This document shows positions 1 through 9,692 of a stretch of DNA of 64,000 nt, in pieces. The stretch is from the NCBI GenBank assembly GCA_944384855.1, contig CALWUY010000009.1, positions 1-64,000 on the forward strand, in the 5' to 3' direction. Position numbers and translations under genes: made by a program. The notes beneath the pieces were generated by a model. It was not told where the DNA came from and made no database searches. It saw nothing but the letters and a program-made list of their open reading frames with translations. Numbering within the stretch: the first letter of the stretch is position 1; the number at the start of each line of letters is the position of its first letter. Source of the stretch: an uncultured Clostridia bacterium (GTDB taxonomy: Bacteria; Bacillota; Clostridia; Oscillospirales; Acutalibacteraceae).

Positions 1-37
1 TTTTTTTAATCGGCTTTTTCCTTATGCCTTTTTTACA

Positions 38-80
38 TAAAACACACTTAAAACTGTTTCTCAGTCCTAAGTGTGTTTTA
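38..80 (+). terminator. Perfect 13-bp hairpin, probable terminator
   Basis: Arms 38-50 and 68-80 are perfectly complementary (TAAAACACACTTA and its reverse complement) around a 17-nt loop. A T-rich stretch follows on the plus strand, while the minus side is not T-rich. It therefore probably ends a plus-strand gene lying before the window, facing the GH36 gene that ends at 156. Confidence 0.5.
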
Positions 81-155
81 TTTCTTTGTTTCTCCCTATT
101 CGCAATATCTTAACTTAATGACATTGGCTTTTAAAGCAGGCTTATTTTTTAATAT

Positions 156-1967
156 TTACTTTTTTATATATTCACAGATTGCGCTTGTATACTTTTCAGG
201 CATTTTGATTTCTAATCCCTGTTTAAGTCTGGAACCCGATATTACTTCTGTATTTTTGTTATATTCCTCATCAGTAACAGTAACACTGTAATCAGAGTTC
301 TCATCAATATCGTTTAGCTTAAGAATATATGTATCATCTTCGCATTCAGCCCTGCGGTATACCGCAGCGAAACCTGAATCTTCCTTTGCCAATTGATATG
401 CCGCAAATACATTTTCATCTAATGTTGCCTCGGTCAAAGGATAAAAGTCGCCTTTCCAATACTCGCTTAAATGTTTTACCTCACCGGTTACTGTCTTGGC
501 GCGTTCGAAATCATATCCTTCTTTCAGAACATCAAAAGTACAGGCAAGGCCGGATGTCGCGGCAGAACGCACCTCATTGGCAACCAATTCCCAAACCGCG
601 CAGGCATGATAAGGCAAATACTCTGAAAGAGTCAGCGTCTGGTTCTGATTCCATACATCGCTGTGCCAGTCCTCTTTTACCGGTCCGCAGGTGATATCAC
701 TTCTCCACATAGGAGCAGACCGCCGCATAAGCTCAAAATCAAGCCTTCTTCCTCCGCTGGCGCAGTTATCTATAAATATTTGGGGGAATTCTTTCTTTAA
801 TGTATCCCAAAGCTTATACAATCCGTTTACATAAAGGATTTCCGTGACTCCTGTTCTCCCTTTTTCATCGTTTTTAAGCCAGAAAGGAAGCGGCTCAATA
901 TTGAAATCCTGACGGTAATTATCTATCCCGTTGTCCCTGATAAAATTCACCAGCACATTTTTAAGCCACTCGTACGCCGCCCCGTCGCCGAGATTATATA
1001 ATCTGTTGTTTTCATCTTCCGGTATTTCAAGCAAGAATTCCGGATGATTTTCAAAAATTTCACTGCCTCTGTGTATACGCTCGGGCTCAAACCAGACCAT
1101 AAATCTCATACCCGCTTTATGTACGGCGTCGGCAACAGGCCGTAAACCGTCAGGAAAGCCCTCCGCGAAACTGTAATTCCCTACACCGTATGGGAATCCC
1201 ACGCTGAACCAAGCGGCGTCAATCCACAGCGTATCGATATATTCGCATTTCTTCGCTCCCTCAAGAGTCCTGAGCTGTCCGGCAACGGTCGGCCAATCCG
1301 GACATCTCCCGTAAAAATACCTGTCATACGGCTGAATGGATATCGGAAGGTTATCCATACCCTCAGGCAGCGGATTGAAATCCGTAATCAAATACTTTCT
1401 GAACCTTTTGCGCAAATCCGCCGCGGATTCTCCCGGATTTCCTTCCGCAAAACACAGCGACAGCGTATCAAAGCTCTCGCCAGGTTTCATATAAAAATCA
1501 ATATTCTCTATTCCTATTTTTACATTCACTCCGTTTTCGCTGCGTGTAATAACAGCCTTCCACTGTCCGGACCAGCCTACCGCGAATAAATAAGACTTGC
1601 CGTCAAGCGTTATATCAAAATACGGAAACGCCGTTGTGTTCGAAGGTCTTCCCCCCGTAGGAGCCATTATTATTTCTTCACCGATATTTATTTCACGGTC
1701 TATCGGCAGAAAACTTTCTTTCGAGCAGTCATCTCCCCTTAAAGTATGCATCAAAGCAGAATTTTTGCATTCAAAAGTATGGTCGATTGTATATAGCCGA
1801 GTGATTTGCGGGCTGTTACCGCCGCAAAGATTTATAAGTTTGAGCTTTCTGTATATGTATCCGTTTTCTACATCTGAAATTTCAATCAAAACGCCGTGAT
1901 CGCACGAATCTTCGGCGGAAAAATAATTTCCGTCCAGCATAACCGATGCATTAAAATGCTTTACCAT
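156..1967 (-). CDS. GH36-family alpha-galactosidase
   Basis: Predicted retaining alpha-galactosidase that releases terminal alpha-linked galactose from raffinose-type oligosaccharides or galactomannan side chains. The (beta/alpha)8 domain carries the family landmarks: a WIDAAWF strand near residue 250, the nucleophile in YRQDFN (Asp354), the DNCASGGRR block near 400-408, and the acid/base Asp424 in WRSD. There is no signal peptide, so it is cytoplasmic and must act on imported sugars. At 603 residues it is shorter than the common 700+ residue GH36 enzymes, mainly in the N-terminal beta domain. A GGGGG Shine-Dalgarno precedes the ATG, and a consensus promoter lies about 60 bp upstream, so it looks monocistronic. 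The exact substrate cannot be read from sequence. Confidence 0.9.
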   Translation of the reverse strand: MVKHFNASVMLDGNYFSAEDSCDHGVLIEISDVENGYIYRKLKLINLCGGNSPQITRLYTIDHTFECKNSALMHTLRGDDCSKESFLPIDREINIGEEIIMAPTGGRPSNTTAFPYFDITLDGKSYLFAVGWSGQWKAVITRSENGVNVKIGIENIDFYMKPGESFDTLSLCFAEGNPGESAADLRKRFRKYLITDFNPLPEGMDNLPISIQPYDRYFYGRCPDWPTVAGQLRTLEGAKKCEYIDTLWIDAAWFSVGFPYGVGNYSFAEGFPDGLRPVADAVHKAGMRFMVWFEPERIHRGSEIFENHPEFLLEIPEDENNRLYNLGDGAAYEWLKNVLVNFIRDNGIDNYRQDFNIEPLPFWLKNDEKGRTGVTEILYVNGLYKLWDTLKKEFPQIFIDNCASGGRRLDFELMRRSAPMWRSDITCGPVKEDWHSDVWNQNQTLTLSEYLPYHACAVWELVANEVRSAATSGLACTFDVLKEGYDFERAKTVTGEVKHLSEYWKGDFYPLTEATLDENVFAAYQLAKEDSGFAAVYRRAECEDDTYILKLNDIDENSDYSVTVTDEEYNKNTEVISGSRLKQGLEIKMPEKYTSAICEYIKK

Positions 1968-2025
1968 TATCTGTTTTCCCCCTTATTTTTTACATATTTT
2001 ATTACATATTCTTTAATTTTTTATA

Positions 2026-2054
2026 ATGATATCACGCTTTATATTTGATGTCAA
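2026..2054 (-). promoter_or_regulatory. SigA-type promoter of the GH36 gene
   Basis: On the minus strand, TTGACA (2049-2054) and TATCAT (2026-2031) are separated by exactly 17 bp, about 60 bp before the ATG. Confidence 0.7.
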
Positions 2055-2075
2055 TATAAAAACCCGAAAATAATA

Positions 2076-2106
2076 ACCGGCAGGAAAGTATCATAAACCT
2101 GCCGGT
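2076..2106 (-). terminator. Terminator of the DUF5685/dnaJ-like operon
   Basis: The 9-bp GC-rich stem ACCGGCAGG / CCTGCCGGT (2076-2084, 2098-2106) is followed on the minus strand by a T-rich stretch. It starts 7 bp after the stop of the membrane protein gene. Confidence 0.65.
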
Positions 2107-2112
2107 CAAAAT

Positions 2113-2652
2113 TTACCTTAAAAGCTTCTTGATTTTCAAATGCAGTATACTCATATACGCCATAGAAACTCTCGAAACAGCAATGTCGTACAGTACAAAA
2201 ACAATATTCCCGAGAGCTAACAGAATATATGCACTGTATTTGCCGAACTCCCCGAACTCATCAACTGAAAAAGCGAAAAATTTTGAAAATATCACATAAA
2301 CCGCCAAAACGGATAAATTGAATACCGCTATTTTTATGGGCCATTCAATAACAGACTTGTTGATTTGCTCTATCAATGCTTTCATAATAGGATAGTATCC
2401 GAAAAAGAATACATATAAAAACCTGCTTTCAAAGTCGGCAATCAAAAATATCAGAATTGCCGACACGGCATACGCCATAAACGCCCATTTTTTATTTAAC
2501 TCTATAGTTACTATCATAATAAACAAACCGGCTATTGCCGGTATGGCGTAAATCAGATAAGGTAAATATGAGAGCATCATAACAGCCGCGGCAAGCGCCG
2601 CCATTAAAGCCGAAAAAGTGATTTTAGATGTGTTTTTCATATTAGTTTTCAT
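2113..2652 (-). CDS. Small multi-pass membrane protein, function unknown
   Basis: This 179-residue protein is almost entirely hydrophobic, with about five predicted membrane segments and a basic C-terminal tail (HLKIKKLLR). The N-terminal half (small Ala/Met-rich helices, then a Pro-containing loop) resembles the general look of ECF-transporter S components, but I see no diagnostic substrate motif. It begins 6 bp after the stop of the J-domain gene with no clear Shine-Dalgarno, so translation is probably coupled. A later in-frame ATG at 2640 is an alternative start. It is the last gene of a three-gene operon; the neighbours do not reveal a substrate. Confidence 0.7.
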   Translation of the reverse strand: MKTNMKNTSKITFSALMAALAAAVMMLSYLPYLIYAIPAIAGLFIMIVTIELNKKWAFMAYAVSAILIFLIADFESRFLYVFFFGYYPIMKALIEQINKSVIEWPIKIAVFNLSVLAVYVIFSKFFAFSVDEFGEFGKYSAYILLALGNIVFVLYDIAVSRVSMAYMSILHLKIKKLLR

Positions 2653-2658
2653 AACGGT

Positions 2659-3270
2659 TTATCGGCAGCCTATACAGGGGATCAGATTTCCTCCGCACAT
2701 CTCACAGCAGCAGTCAGCGCATATCATACCCTGGCAGCAATCACACGCTGACATTCCTGTTGTGCCGCCGTAGGTTCTGTAAGGATTATACTGACGCGCG
2801 CCCTGTGACTGAGCTCTTGTGAACGCATCCCTGTATTCGGCGTTTGACGGATCCATTCTGCACGCGGCCGAAAAACTGGTATATGCCTGGTCGAACCATC
2901 CTCTTCTGTAAAGAACTGTACCGTTAAGAAAATACCATTCTGCGTCTCTTGACTGTAAAGGTACACCGTCAAGCACCTCCTGTGCCTGTTCAAGTCTCCC
3001 CTGATTTATAAGAGAACGCACTTCCGGGAATGACGTCCGGTTTGAACCCGAGTATCCTGAATTGTTGTTTTTTGCGCCGGAAGTACGGCTGTTCATTATA
3101 GCGTCATAAGCTTCATTAATCTCTTTCATTTTTTCGCCTGCCAAATCCGAAAGCGGATTGTCAGCATAATTGTCGGGATGATATTTCCTTGCCAGTTCCC
3201 TGTATGCAGATTTCACCTCATCATCCGTAGCATCCTTACTTATTCCCAATACTGAATATGGGTCTTTCAT
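2659..3270 (-). CDS. J-domain protein with TPR-like middle and Cys-rich tail
   Basis: Residues 1-63 form a DnaJ J-domain with the HPD tripeptide at 31-33, which stimulates DnaK ATPase activity. Residues about 83-155 look like tetratricopeptide helices (a [19 protein letters not shown] stretch). The last 28 residues hold ten cysteines in CxCC, CCC and CxxC arrangements, suggesting a metal site or membrane-surface assembly. It lacks the Gly/Phe and zinc-finger regions of true DnaJ, so it is not the housekeeping co-chaperone. Its ATG overlaps the stop of the upstream DUF5685 gene by 4 bp, and a strong AAGGAG precedes it. The client is unknown. Confidence 0.85.
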   Translation of the reverse strand: MKDPYSVLGISKDATDDEVKSAYRELARKYHPDNYADNPLSDLAGEKMKEINEAYDAIMNSRTSGAKNNNSGYSGSNRTSFPEVRSLINQGRLEQAQEVLDGVPLQSRDAEWYFLNGTVLYRRGWFDQAYTSFSAACRMDPSNAEYRDAFTRAQSQGARQYNPYRTYGGTTGMSACDCCQGMICADCCCEMCGGNLIPCIGCR

Positions 3271-4112
3271 ATTTGCAGCTCCTTTTTAAATGTTTCCTCT
3301 AAACCTAAATATATTATATTCCCCAATATTGATTTATACCTTTTTATATCAAGCAGTTCAAACGCTTTTCCGGCCTCGTTCAGACACATAAACAGCTGTT
3401 TTGAAATTTCGCTTTTATCTTCGTTTCCAAGCTGCTGCCCGCTGACGGTATTCCTCAATACATTATAGGAATTTTTCTTAATATCATCGCTGTAATCACA
3501 TGCGGCGTCTAAAATATATATATATCTTCCCAGGCAGTACCCGATACGCTCAAGTATCCGTTTTTGTGAAGGATCATCACTGCAATAAGTCAGTATATCA
3601 GCCAGCGCCCTGGCGGTAGGGTCAGCAGCGTGGTCAATCTGTGCACAGTTCTCCGCCTCAACCGCATTCTGCGCTTCGATATATCCGAAAACGGTTTTTT
3701 CTATGCCGGGGTATTTTGCGGCCGCCTTTTTATGTGCCCGGCTGAATACCGGCAAAAGCAAGGCAAATCCCAGCTTTTTTATTCCCTTTTCATCTTTGAG
3801 ATTATCTTTTAATTTATAATAAAGCATTATAATCGCCGCCGCAGAGGGCATATCAAACGAGTCCTTATCCCTGCAGTAGTTACACCTTTTCAAAGGATTA
3901 AAGACACATCGGCCCTTTTTCACACCTGAGCAATTTTCCTTCAGAGCCATTTCAAGCAATGCCAAAAAAGTAAAATCATAACTTAAAGTAAATCTTGATA
4001 ATATACCGTAAGATTTACCGAGTTCCCGGCAAAGCGAACAGTATACTGCCTTGTACAGTTCATATTCCTTTATTCGAAGCTCCGGCTTTGCGGCTCTTAC
4101 ATAACCGAACAC
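3267..4112 (-). CDS. DUF5685 family protein
   Basis: Recognised by the opening [20 protein letters not shown] and the following CSLC, plus a CNYC pair near residue 108; members of this family typically begin exactly at (M/V)FGYV. I place the start at GTG 4112 because AGGGG sits 8 bp upstream, whereas the longer in-frame ATG at 4157 adds 15 residues atypical of the family. The protein is 281 residues, largely helical, with paired cysteines that could bind metal. Function is not known. It is the first gene of a tight operon with a J-domain protein (4-bp overlap) and a membrane protein, so a chaperone- or membrane-related role is plausible but unproven. Confidence 0.75.
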   Translation of the reverse strand: MFGYVRAAKPELRIKEYELYKAVYCSLCRELGKSYGILSRFTLSYDFTFLALLEMALKENCSGVKKGRCVFNPLKRCNYCRDKDSFDMPSAAAIIMLYYKLKDNLKDEKGIKKLGFALLLPVFSRAHKKAAAKYPGIEKTVFGYIEAQNAVEAENCAQIDHAADPTARALADILTYCSDDPSQKRILERIGYCLGRYIYILDAACDYSDDIKKNSYNVLRNTVSGQQLGNEDKSEISKQLFMCLNEAGKAFELLDIKRYKSILGNIIYLGLEETFKKELQI

Positions 4113-4238
4113 ACTCTTCACCCCTAAATGACATTTTATTACTATCCGCCTTGACAATGGTGAATAATGTGTAAATAATTACACCGTAAAATATCCGTAT
4201 CTCTTCAATTCAATCGGTCGTAAACCGTATTCCGATAT

Positions 4239-7079
4239 TTACTTGAGCAACGGTTTTAAAAATTTCCCGGTATACGATTCTTTACATTCGGTAACCTTTT
4301 CCGGAGTCCCCGCGCATACTATCGTACCGCCGCCGTCTCCCCCTTCAGGACCTAAATCTATGATATAATCAGCTGTTTTTATCACATCAAGATTATGCTC
4401 TATTACCAGAACAGTATTGCCTGCATCAACAAACCTTTGCAATACTTCTATCAGTTTATGGACATCGGCAGTATGAAGCCCCGTAGTGGGTTCATCCAAC
4501 ACATAAATAGTTTTTCCCGTACTCCTTTTTGAAAGTTCAGCCGCCAATTTGATTCTCTGCGCCTCACCGCCTGAAAGAGTCGTTGCCGGCTGACCTATTT
4601 TTACATATCCCAATCCCACATCATAAAGGGTTTTAAGCTTACGCTGAATTTTAGGTATGCTTTCAAAGAAATACATGCCTTCTTCAACTGTCATTTCCAG
4701 CACTTCATAAATATTTTTCCCCTTATACCGTATATTTAGAGTCTCCCGGTTGTACCGGCTGCCTCCGCATACCTCGCACGGCACATAGATATCAGGCAGA
4801 AAATGCATCTCGATTTTAAGAATTCCGTCGCCTTGACAGGCTTCACATCTGCCGCCCTTTACGTTGAATGAAAATCTTCCGGCGGTGTATCCATGCATTT
4901 TAGCGTCCTTTGTAGAGGCAAAAAGCTCGCGTATATCGGTAAATACCCCTGTATATGTGGCAGGATTCGAACGCGGTGTCCTGCCTATCGGAGACTGGTC
5001 TATATTTATTATCTTATCAAGATTTTCGATACCCTCTATTGATTTATACTTTCCCGGTATAGTTTTGGCGTGGTTAAGTTTATTGGCTAAAACCTTGCAT
5101 AAAATATCGTTTACAAGGGATGACTTACCGCTGCCCGATACTCCGGTCACACAGGTAAATGTGCCGAGAGGTATTTTGACATTTATATTTTTAAGATTGT
5201 TTTCTGCCGCTCCCTTTACAGTAACAAAATATCCGTTGCCGCTTCTGCGCTTCTGCGGCACAGGTATCTTTTTCCTGCCGGTCAGATAATCTGCCGTGAC
5301 GGAATTTCTGCATTTCATCAGTTCATCAACCGTACCGGAAAAAACAACCTCGCCTCCGTGGATACCGGCTCCCGGACCTATATCTACAATATAATCGGCT
5401 ACACGCATGGTATCTTCATCGTGCTCGACTACAATAACCGTGTTTCCTAAATCCCTCAGCCTTTTCAGCGTAGCTATTAATCTCTCGTTGTCTCGCTGAT
5501 GAAGTCCTATGCTCGGTTCATCAAGTATATAAAGCACTCCCATAAGCGAAGAACCTATCTGAGTGGCAAGCCTGATGCGCTGGCTTTCTCCACCGGAAAG
5601 CGTTCCGGAAGAACGCGACAAATCAAGATACTCAAGTCCTACACTTTGCAGGAAACTCAGTCTTTCCCGGATTTCCTTTAAAATCGGTCCCGCGATCATG
5701 CTGTCCCTATCATTAAACACCAGTCCGCCTACAAACTCAAGCTCACGGCTTACAGACATATCACAAAAATCCTTTATATTGATACCGCCTACCGTCACCG
5801 CAAGGTATTCAGGTTTCAGTCTTGCTCCCCTGCATTCCGGACACGCGCTTTCGGTCATATAACTTTCAAGTTCGGCGCGGGCGTAGTCACTTGTGGTTTC
5901 CTTGTAACGACGTTCAAGATTATTTACTATTCCTTCAAAAGCGGCATAATATGTTCCCCCGCCGTAGTCAGAATTACGTTCAAGCTTGATTTTTTCTTCG
6001 CCGGTACCGTAAAGAACAGCATGCTTCGCGTCTTCAGACAAATCCTTCCAAGGAGTATTTACATCAAATCCGTAATGCTCGGCTAACCCCCTGTAATACA
6101 TCTCGGCAATTGAGCTCGCGTCAGGATGAAACCAGCTGTTGACTCCCCATCCGGCCGCCTTTATGCATCCCTCCAAAAGAGATTTGTCTTCATCGCTTAT
6201 TATAAGCCGCGGATCTATCTTCATAAACATTCCTATTCCCGTACATACCGGACATGCGCCCATAGGATTGTTGAATGAAAACATAGTAGGTGTAAGCTTT
6301 GGTATGCTTATTCCGTGTTCCTCGCATGCGTAGCTTTGCGAAAACTGCATTTCCTCTTTGCCTATAACGTCTACGGATACCAGACCTCCCGACAGCGAAA
6401 CCGCCGTTTCGATACTGTCAGTAAGCCTCGAAAGTATTTCATCTTTTATAACCAGACGGTCTACCACAACGTCTATCATGTGCTTTTTATTTTTTTCAAG
6501 CTTTATTTCTTCCGACAAATCATAAATACTGCCGTCTATCCTGACCCTGGCATAACCGGATTTGCGTACACTTTCAAGTTCTTTGGCATGTTCGCCTTTT
6601 CTGCCCTTTACTATCGGGGAAAGTATCTGTATTTTTGTCCCGCTTTCCAGTTTCATTACCGCGTCTACTATCTGATCGGTTGTCTGCTGACTTATTTCCT
6701 TTCCGCAAACCGGACAGTGAGGTATTCCTACGCGGGCATACAGGAGCCTGAGATAATCGTAAATCTCAGTAACGGTTCCTACAGTCGATCTCGGATTTTT
6801 CGATGTCGTTTTCTGGTCTATCGATATCGCAGGCGAAAGTCCGTCGATGCTGTCGACATTAGGCTTTTCCATCTGTCCTAAAAACTGACGGGCATACGAA
6901 GACAGGGACTCAACGTATCTGCGCTGTCCCTCTGCATATATCGTATCAAAAGCCAGCGAGGATTTCCCGCTTCCCGAAAGTCCGGTAAAAACAATAAGCT
7001 TGTCCCTTGGAATTTCAACATTTATATTTTTTAAATTGTGCTCATTCGCACCGCGTATTATAATTTTATCGTTTGCCAA
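4239..7079 (-). CDS. uvrA: Excinuclease ABC subunit A
   Basis: The DNA-damage recognition ATPase of nucleotide excision repair; it loads UvrB at lesions. Two ABC ATPase modules are present, with Walker A motifs GLSGSGKSS (N-terminal) and GVSGSGKSS (C-terminal) and signatures LSGGESQRI and LSGGEAQRI. The zinc modules include CPVC, CPVC..G and the C-terminal CEACQGDG / CEVCGG ligands. I choose TTG 7079 as start: AAAGG lies 7 bp upstream, while the in-frame GTG at 7088 is part of that Shine-Dalgarno. This gives 946 residues, the usual length, starting close to the conserved [15 protein letters not shown] consensus promoter sits directly upstream with a leader of only about 20 nt. No uvrB is in view. 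Confidence 0.97.
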   Translation of the reverse strand: MANDKIIIRGANEHNLKNINVEIPRDKLIVFTGLSGSGKSSLAFDTIYAEGQRRYVESLSSYARQFLGQMEKPNVDSIDGLSPAISIDQKTTSKNPRSTVGTVTEIYDYLRLLYARVGIPHCPVCGKEISQQTTDQIVDAVMKLESGTKIQILSPIVKGRKGEHAKELESVRKSGYARVRIDGSIYDLSEEIKLEKNKKHMIDVVVDRLVIKDEILSRLTDSIETAVSLSGGLVSVDVIGKEEMQFSQSYACEEHGISIPKLTPTMFSFNNPMGACPVCTGIGMFMKIDPRLIISDEDKSLLEGCIKAAGWGVNSWFHPDASSIAEMYYRGLAEHYGFDVNTPWKDLSEDAKHAVLYGTGEEKIKLERNSDYGGGTYYAAFEGIVNNLERRYKETTSDYARAELESYMTESACPECRGARLKPEYLAVTVGGINIKDFCDMSVSRELEFVGGLVFNDRDSMIAGPILKEIRERLSFLQSVGLEYLDLSRSSGTLSGGESQRIRLATQIGSSLMGVLYILDEPSIGLHQRDNERLIATLKRLRDLGNTVIVVEHDEDTMRVADYIVDIGPGAGIHGGEVVFSGTVDELMKCRNSVTADYLTGRKKIPVPQKRRSGNGYFVTVKGAAENNLKNINVKIPLGTFTCVTGVSGSGKSSLVNDILCKVLANKLNHAKTIPGKYKSIEGIENLDKIINIDQSPIGRTPRSNPATYTGVFTDIRELFASTKDAKMHGYTAGRFSFNVKGGRCEACQGDGILKIEMHFLPDIYVPCEVCGGSRYNRETLNIRYKGKNIYEVLEMTVEEGMYFFESIPKIQRKLKTLYDVGLGYVKIGQPATTLSGGEAQRIKLAAELSKRSTGKTIYVLDEPTTGLHTADVHKLIEVLQRFVDAGNTVLVIEHNLDVIKTADYIIDLGPEGGDGGGTIVCAGTPEKVTECKESYTGKFLKPLLK

Positions 7080-7108
7080 ATATATCACCTTTATATATAA
7101 TTACTGTT

Positions 7109-7137
7109 ATTTTACGACATTTTCAGCTTTGCGTCAA
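7109..7137 (-). promoter_or_regulatory. uvrA promoter
   Basis: On the minus strand TTGACG (7132-7137) and TAAAAT (7109-7114) have a 17-bp spacer. I do not see a GAAC-N4-GTTC type LexA box overlapping it. Confidence 0.7.
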
Positions 7138-7341
7138 GAAAAGACTTTTCAATTATTTATTATTTACTTTTTATAATCTGGTTATCACCTATAATAATAG
7201 CAGTTTTTATGGGTATTTACTCTTTTATACAAGTATATATGATCTTAGTCACATTGTTTATCTGCTTTACAAAAACCGCACGCTTAATATTTTTTATCAG
7301 CAAAATTTTTTTATATTTTGAAATATTTTATAAAAGCGGTA

Positions 7342-7370
7342 TTGCAACATAAACATTTTTGTGATAAAAT
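7342..7370 (+). promoter_or_regulatory. Candidate promoter for the sugar kinase operon
   Basis: TTGCAA (7342-7347) and TAAAAT (7365-7370) with a 17-bp spacer, about 270 bp before the first ATG. Confidence 0.4.
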
Positions 7371-7451
7371 ATTTATTATAATTGTTTTTACAGCTTGTTA
7401 ACACACCGTAAATATTGACCGTATTTTATTCTTTGAATTATTATAATATTT

Positions 7452-7468
7452 TTTGCAATTTTTGCAAA
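7452..7468. promoter_or_regulatory. Inverted repeat, candidate operator
   Basis: TTTGCAA-TTT-TTGCAAA is a perfect 7-bp dyad with a 3-bp centre, 5 bp after a TATAAT at 7442-7447. The regulator is unknown; no regulator gene is adjacent. Confidence 0.3.
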
Positions 7469-7640
7469 GCGCCTTACTTTTATTTTTTCTGCAAACAAGA
7501 AATATACTCTTACTGCTGAATCAATTGGCAATAGGCGTTTATTTTTTGCTGATTATACTATTGCATAAAAACAATCGGTATTCTGATGGTTACCGGTTCT
7601 GATAAATATTAAAAACTGCAATTATAAGGACGGCTTCAAA

Positions 7641-8744
7641 ATGAGGATAGCAAATTCAGAGCAAGTATCAAACGCGATAAAACACTTTAGATTAGACGGA
7701 CAGGTTTTGAAATGCGTTCCTTACGGGAACGGACATATAAACGATACATTCAGGATACTGTGCAAGCTTCCGGACGGCGGAGAAAAGTATTATATACTTC
7801 AGACCGTAAACAGCAATGTCTTTAAAAACCCCACGGAAGTTATGGCAAACATTGAGAAAGTAACAGGATATCTTCGCGGTATCGTAAAAGATCCTCGTGA
7901 AGTGCTCTCACTTGTAAGCACTGTCAAAGGCGATACATACTACATAGACGATAACGGTTTATGCTGGCGAATGTACGATTTTGTTAACGATTCGGTTTGT
8001 CTGGATCAGCCGGATATAGATGAATTTTATCAATGTGCGCTCGCTTTCGGGAAATTTCAGAAATATTTGTCAAACTTTCCGGCAGATACTCTTTTTGAGA
8101 CTATACCGGACTTTCATAACACTCCGAAGAGATATGAAAACTTTATTAAGGCGTTGGAAAAAGATCCGCTTTCCAGAGCAGAATCGGCAAAAGATGAAAT
8201 AGAATTTGTAAAAAGCCGTAAAGATTTTTACGGGGTTTTGATTGAAAACAACAAAAACGGAAAATTACCGCTGAGAGTAAGTCATAACGATACAAAATCA
8301 AACAATGTAATGCTTGATGAAAGTACACATTCAGCGCTCTGTGTTATAGATCTTGATACAATAATGCCGGGATTTTCAGTTACCGATTTCGGAGACGCGA
8401 TAAGATTCGGAGCCAATACCGCAGCGGAAGATGAAAAAGATCTAAATAAAGTAAATCTTGACTTGGATAAATTTGAAGTATACACAAAAGGATTTCTAAG
8501 CGGCTGCGGCGGCGAGCTTCCGGACAGTGAAATTATGCTTCTGCCGGAGGGAGCGAAAATGATGACTATGGAAGTAGGCATGCGTTTTCTTACCGACTAT
8601 CTTGAAGGCGATACATATTTTAAGACAGATTACAAAGATCATAACCTTGTAAGATGCAGAACTCAGTTCAAACTTGTGACCGAAATGGAAAAACACTGGG
8701 ACGAGATGAAAAAAATAGTAAAAAAATATTGCAGGGGTAATTAA
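7641..8744 (+). CDS. Aminoglycoside-phosphotransferase-fold sugar kinase, NahK-like
   Basis: A small-molecule kinase of the protein-kinase-like (APH) fold, most like N-acetylhexosamine 1-kinases, which make hexosamine 1-phosphate from the free sugar and ATP. It shows a glycine-rich GNGHINDTF loop (29-37), the catalytic SHND with Asp217, the metal ligand Asn222 in NNV, and the DLDT metal motif (237-240). Length (367) fits NahK. The stop is 1 bp before the start of a sugar nucleotidyltransferase, so the pair probably runs hexose(NAc) to sugar-1-P to NDP-sugar. AAGGA lies 10 bp before the ATG. The precise substrate is inferred from context; a choline/homoserine-type kinase is a less likely alternative. 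Confidence 0.75.
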   Translation: MRIANSEQVSNAIKHFRLDGQVLKCVPYGNGHINDTFRILCKLPDGGEKYYILQTVNSNVFKNPTEVMANIEKVTGYLRGIVKDPREVLSLVSTVKGDTYYIDDNGLCWRMYDFVNDSVCLDQPDIDEFYQCALAFGKFQKYLSNFPADTLFETIPDFHNTPKRYENFIKALEKDPLSRAESAKDEIEFVKSRKDFYGVLIENNKNGKLPLRVSHNDTKSNNVMLDESTHSALCVIDLDTIMPGFSVTDFGDAIRFGANTAAEDEKDLNKVNLDLDKFEVYTKGFLSGCGGELPDSEIMLLPEGAKMMTMEVGMRFLTDYLEGDTYFKTDYKDHNLVRCRTQFKLVTEMEKHWDEMKKIVKKYCRGN

Positions 8745-8745
8745 T

Positions 8746-9627
8746 ATGTCAGAGGATATAACCTTAGTAGTAATGGCAGCCGGAATGGGAAGCCGGTTCG
8801 GCGGACTTAAACAAATAGAACCTATCGGACCGAACGGTGAGGTTTTGCTTGATTTTTCTGTTTATGACGCAGCGGAGGCGGGCTTTACAAAGGTTGTTTT
8901 TGTTATAAAGCATGAAATCGAAAAGGATTTCAAGGAAATGGTAGGAAAACGGATTGCCGGAAAAATCCGTGTGGAATATGTATACCAGGAAACTGACAAA
9001 CTGCCTGACGGATATGTCTGTCCTTCCTCACGGCAAAAGCCGTGGGGAACCGCGCACGCCGTACTTTGCTGCAAAAATATTGTAAATGAACCTTTTGCGG
9101 TTATCAATGCCGATGATTATTACGGAAAATCGGCTTTTTGCAAAATAGCAGAATTTTTAAAACAAGATCCGTTGGATTACTGCATGGTAGGTTTTCGGCT
9201 TATAAACACACTTACCGAAAACGGTTATGTTTCCCGAGGAATATGTGAAACTGAAGACGGGAAACTGAAGAGTGTTACCGAACGAACTAAAATTGTTGAC
9301 TGTAAATATACGGAAGATGATGGCACTACCTGGACTGAATTATCGCCGGATACTGTGGTTTCTATGAATTTATGGGGATTCAACACCGACTTTTTCAAAT
9401 ATGCCGAAGAAGGATTTAAAAAATTTCTTGATGAAAAGCTAAATGAGCCTAAATCAGAATATTACCTTCCTGCCGTAGTTTCTCATCTGATAGAAACAGG
9501 AGAAAAAGAAGTAAGAATGTTTGTTGCTGAGGATAAGTGGTACGGAGTAACATATAAAGAAGACAAGGAAACAGTTGTCAAAGCAATAAAAAAAATGATA
9601 GAACAGGGGCTGTATAACGGAATTTAA
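8746..9627 (+). CDS. Sugar-1-phosphate nucleotidyltransferase
   Basis: The N-terminus holds the nucleotide-binding signature AAGMGSRFGGLKQ (11-23) and the metal-binding NADDYY (121-126) of nucleotidyltransferases that couple a sugar 1-phosphate to an NTP. At 293 residues it lacks a left-handed beta-helix or acetyltransferase tail, so it is not a bifunctional GlmU. AGGGG lies just upstream, overlapping the end of the NahK-like kinase gene, giving near-zero spacing and probable coupling. Together the two would salvage a free hexose or N-acetylhexosamine into an activated nucleotide sugar. The NTP and sugar specificity cannot be read by eye. Confidence 0.8.
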   Translation: MSEDITLVVMAAGMGSRFGGLKQIEPIGPNGEVLLDFSVYDAAEAGFTKVVFVIKHEIEKDFKEMVGKRIAGKIRVEYVYQETDKLPDGYVCPSSRQKPWGTAHAVLCCKNIVNEPFAVINADDYYGKSAFCKIAEFLKQDPLDYCMVGFRLINTLTENGYVSRGICETEDGKLKSVTERTKIVDCKYTEDDGTTWTELSPDTVVSMNLWGFNTDFFKYAEEGFKKFLDEKLNEPKSEYYLPAVVSHLIETGEKEVRMFVAEDKWYGVTYKEDKETVVKAIKKMIEQGLYNGI

Positions 9628-9692
9628 AATATCCGGCTGAACCGTGCTTTATTTATTGTGAGTCAAAACATCAGTATTTGCGGAGAATTAAA

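Larger units (their letters stand above)
7138..7640. other. AT-rich intergenic region between uvrA and the sugar kinase gene
   Basis: About 500 bp without a credible gene on either strand. It holds a TTGCAA-17-TAAAAT promoter candidate (7342-7370), a second AT-rich -10-like element TATAAT (7442-7447), a perfect 7-3-7 inverted repeat just after it (7452-7468), and a short imperfect direct repeat (CGGTATTCTGAT / CCGGTTCTGAT) around 7576-7603. This suggests a regulated promoter region with a leader of up to about 260 nt for the plus-strand operon. I recognise no known riboswitch. Confidence 0.5.

Noticed and set aside
4955..4985. GGATTCGAAC-like string resembling a tRNA T-arm
   Set aside because: It lies in the coding sequence of uvrA and no matching acceptor or anticodon arm flanks it.
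6315..6881. 188-codon plus-strand ORF
   Set aside because: It is antisense to uvrA, with Tyr/Phe-rich translation and no ribosome site or family resemblance.
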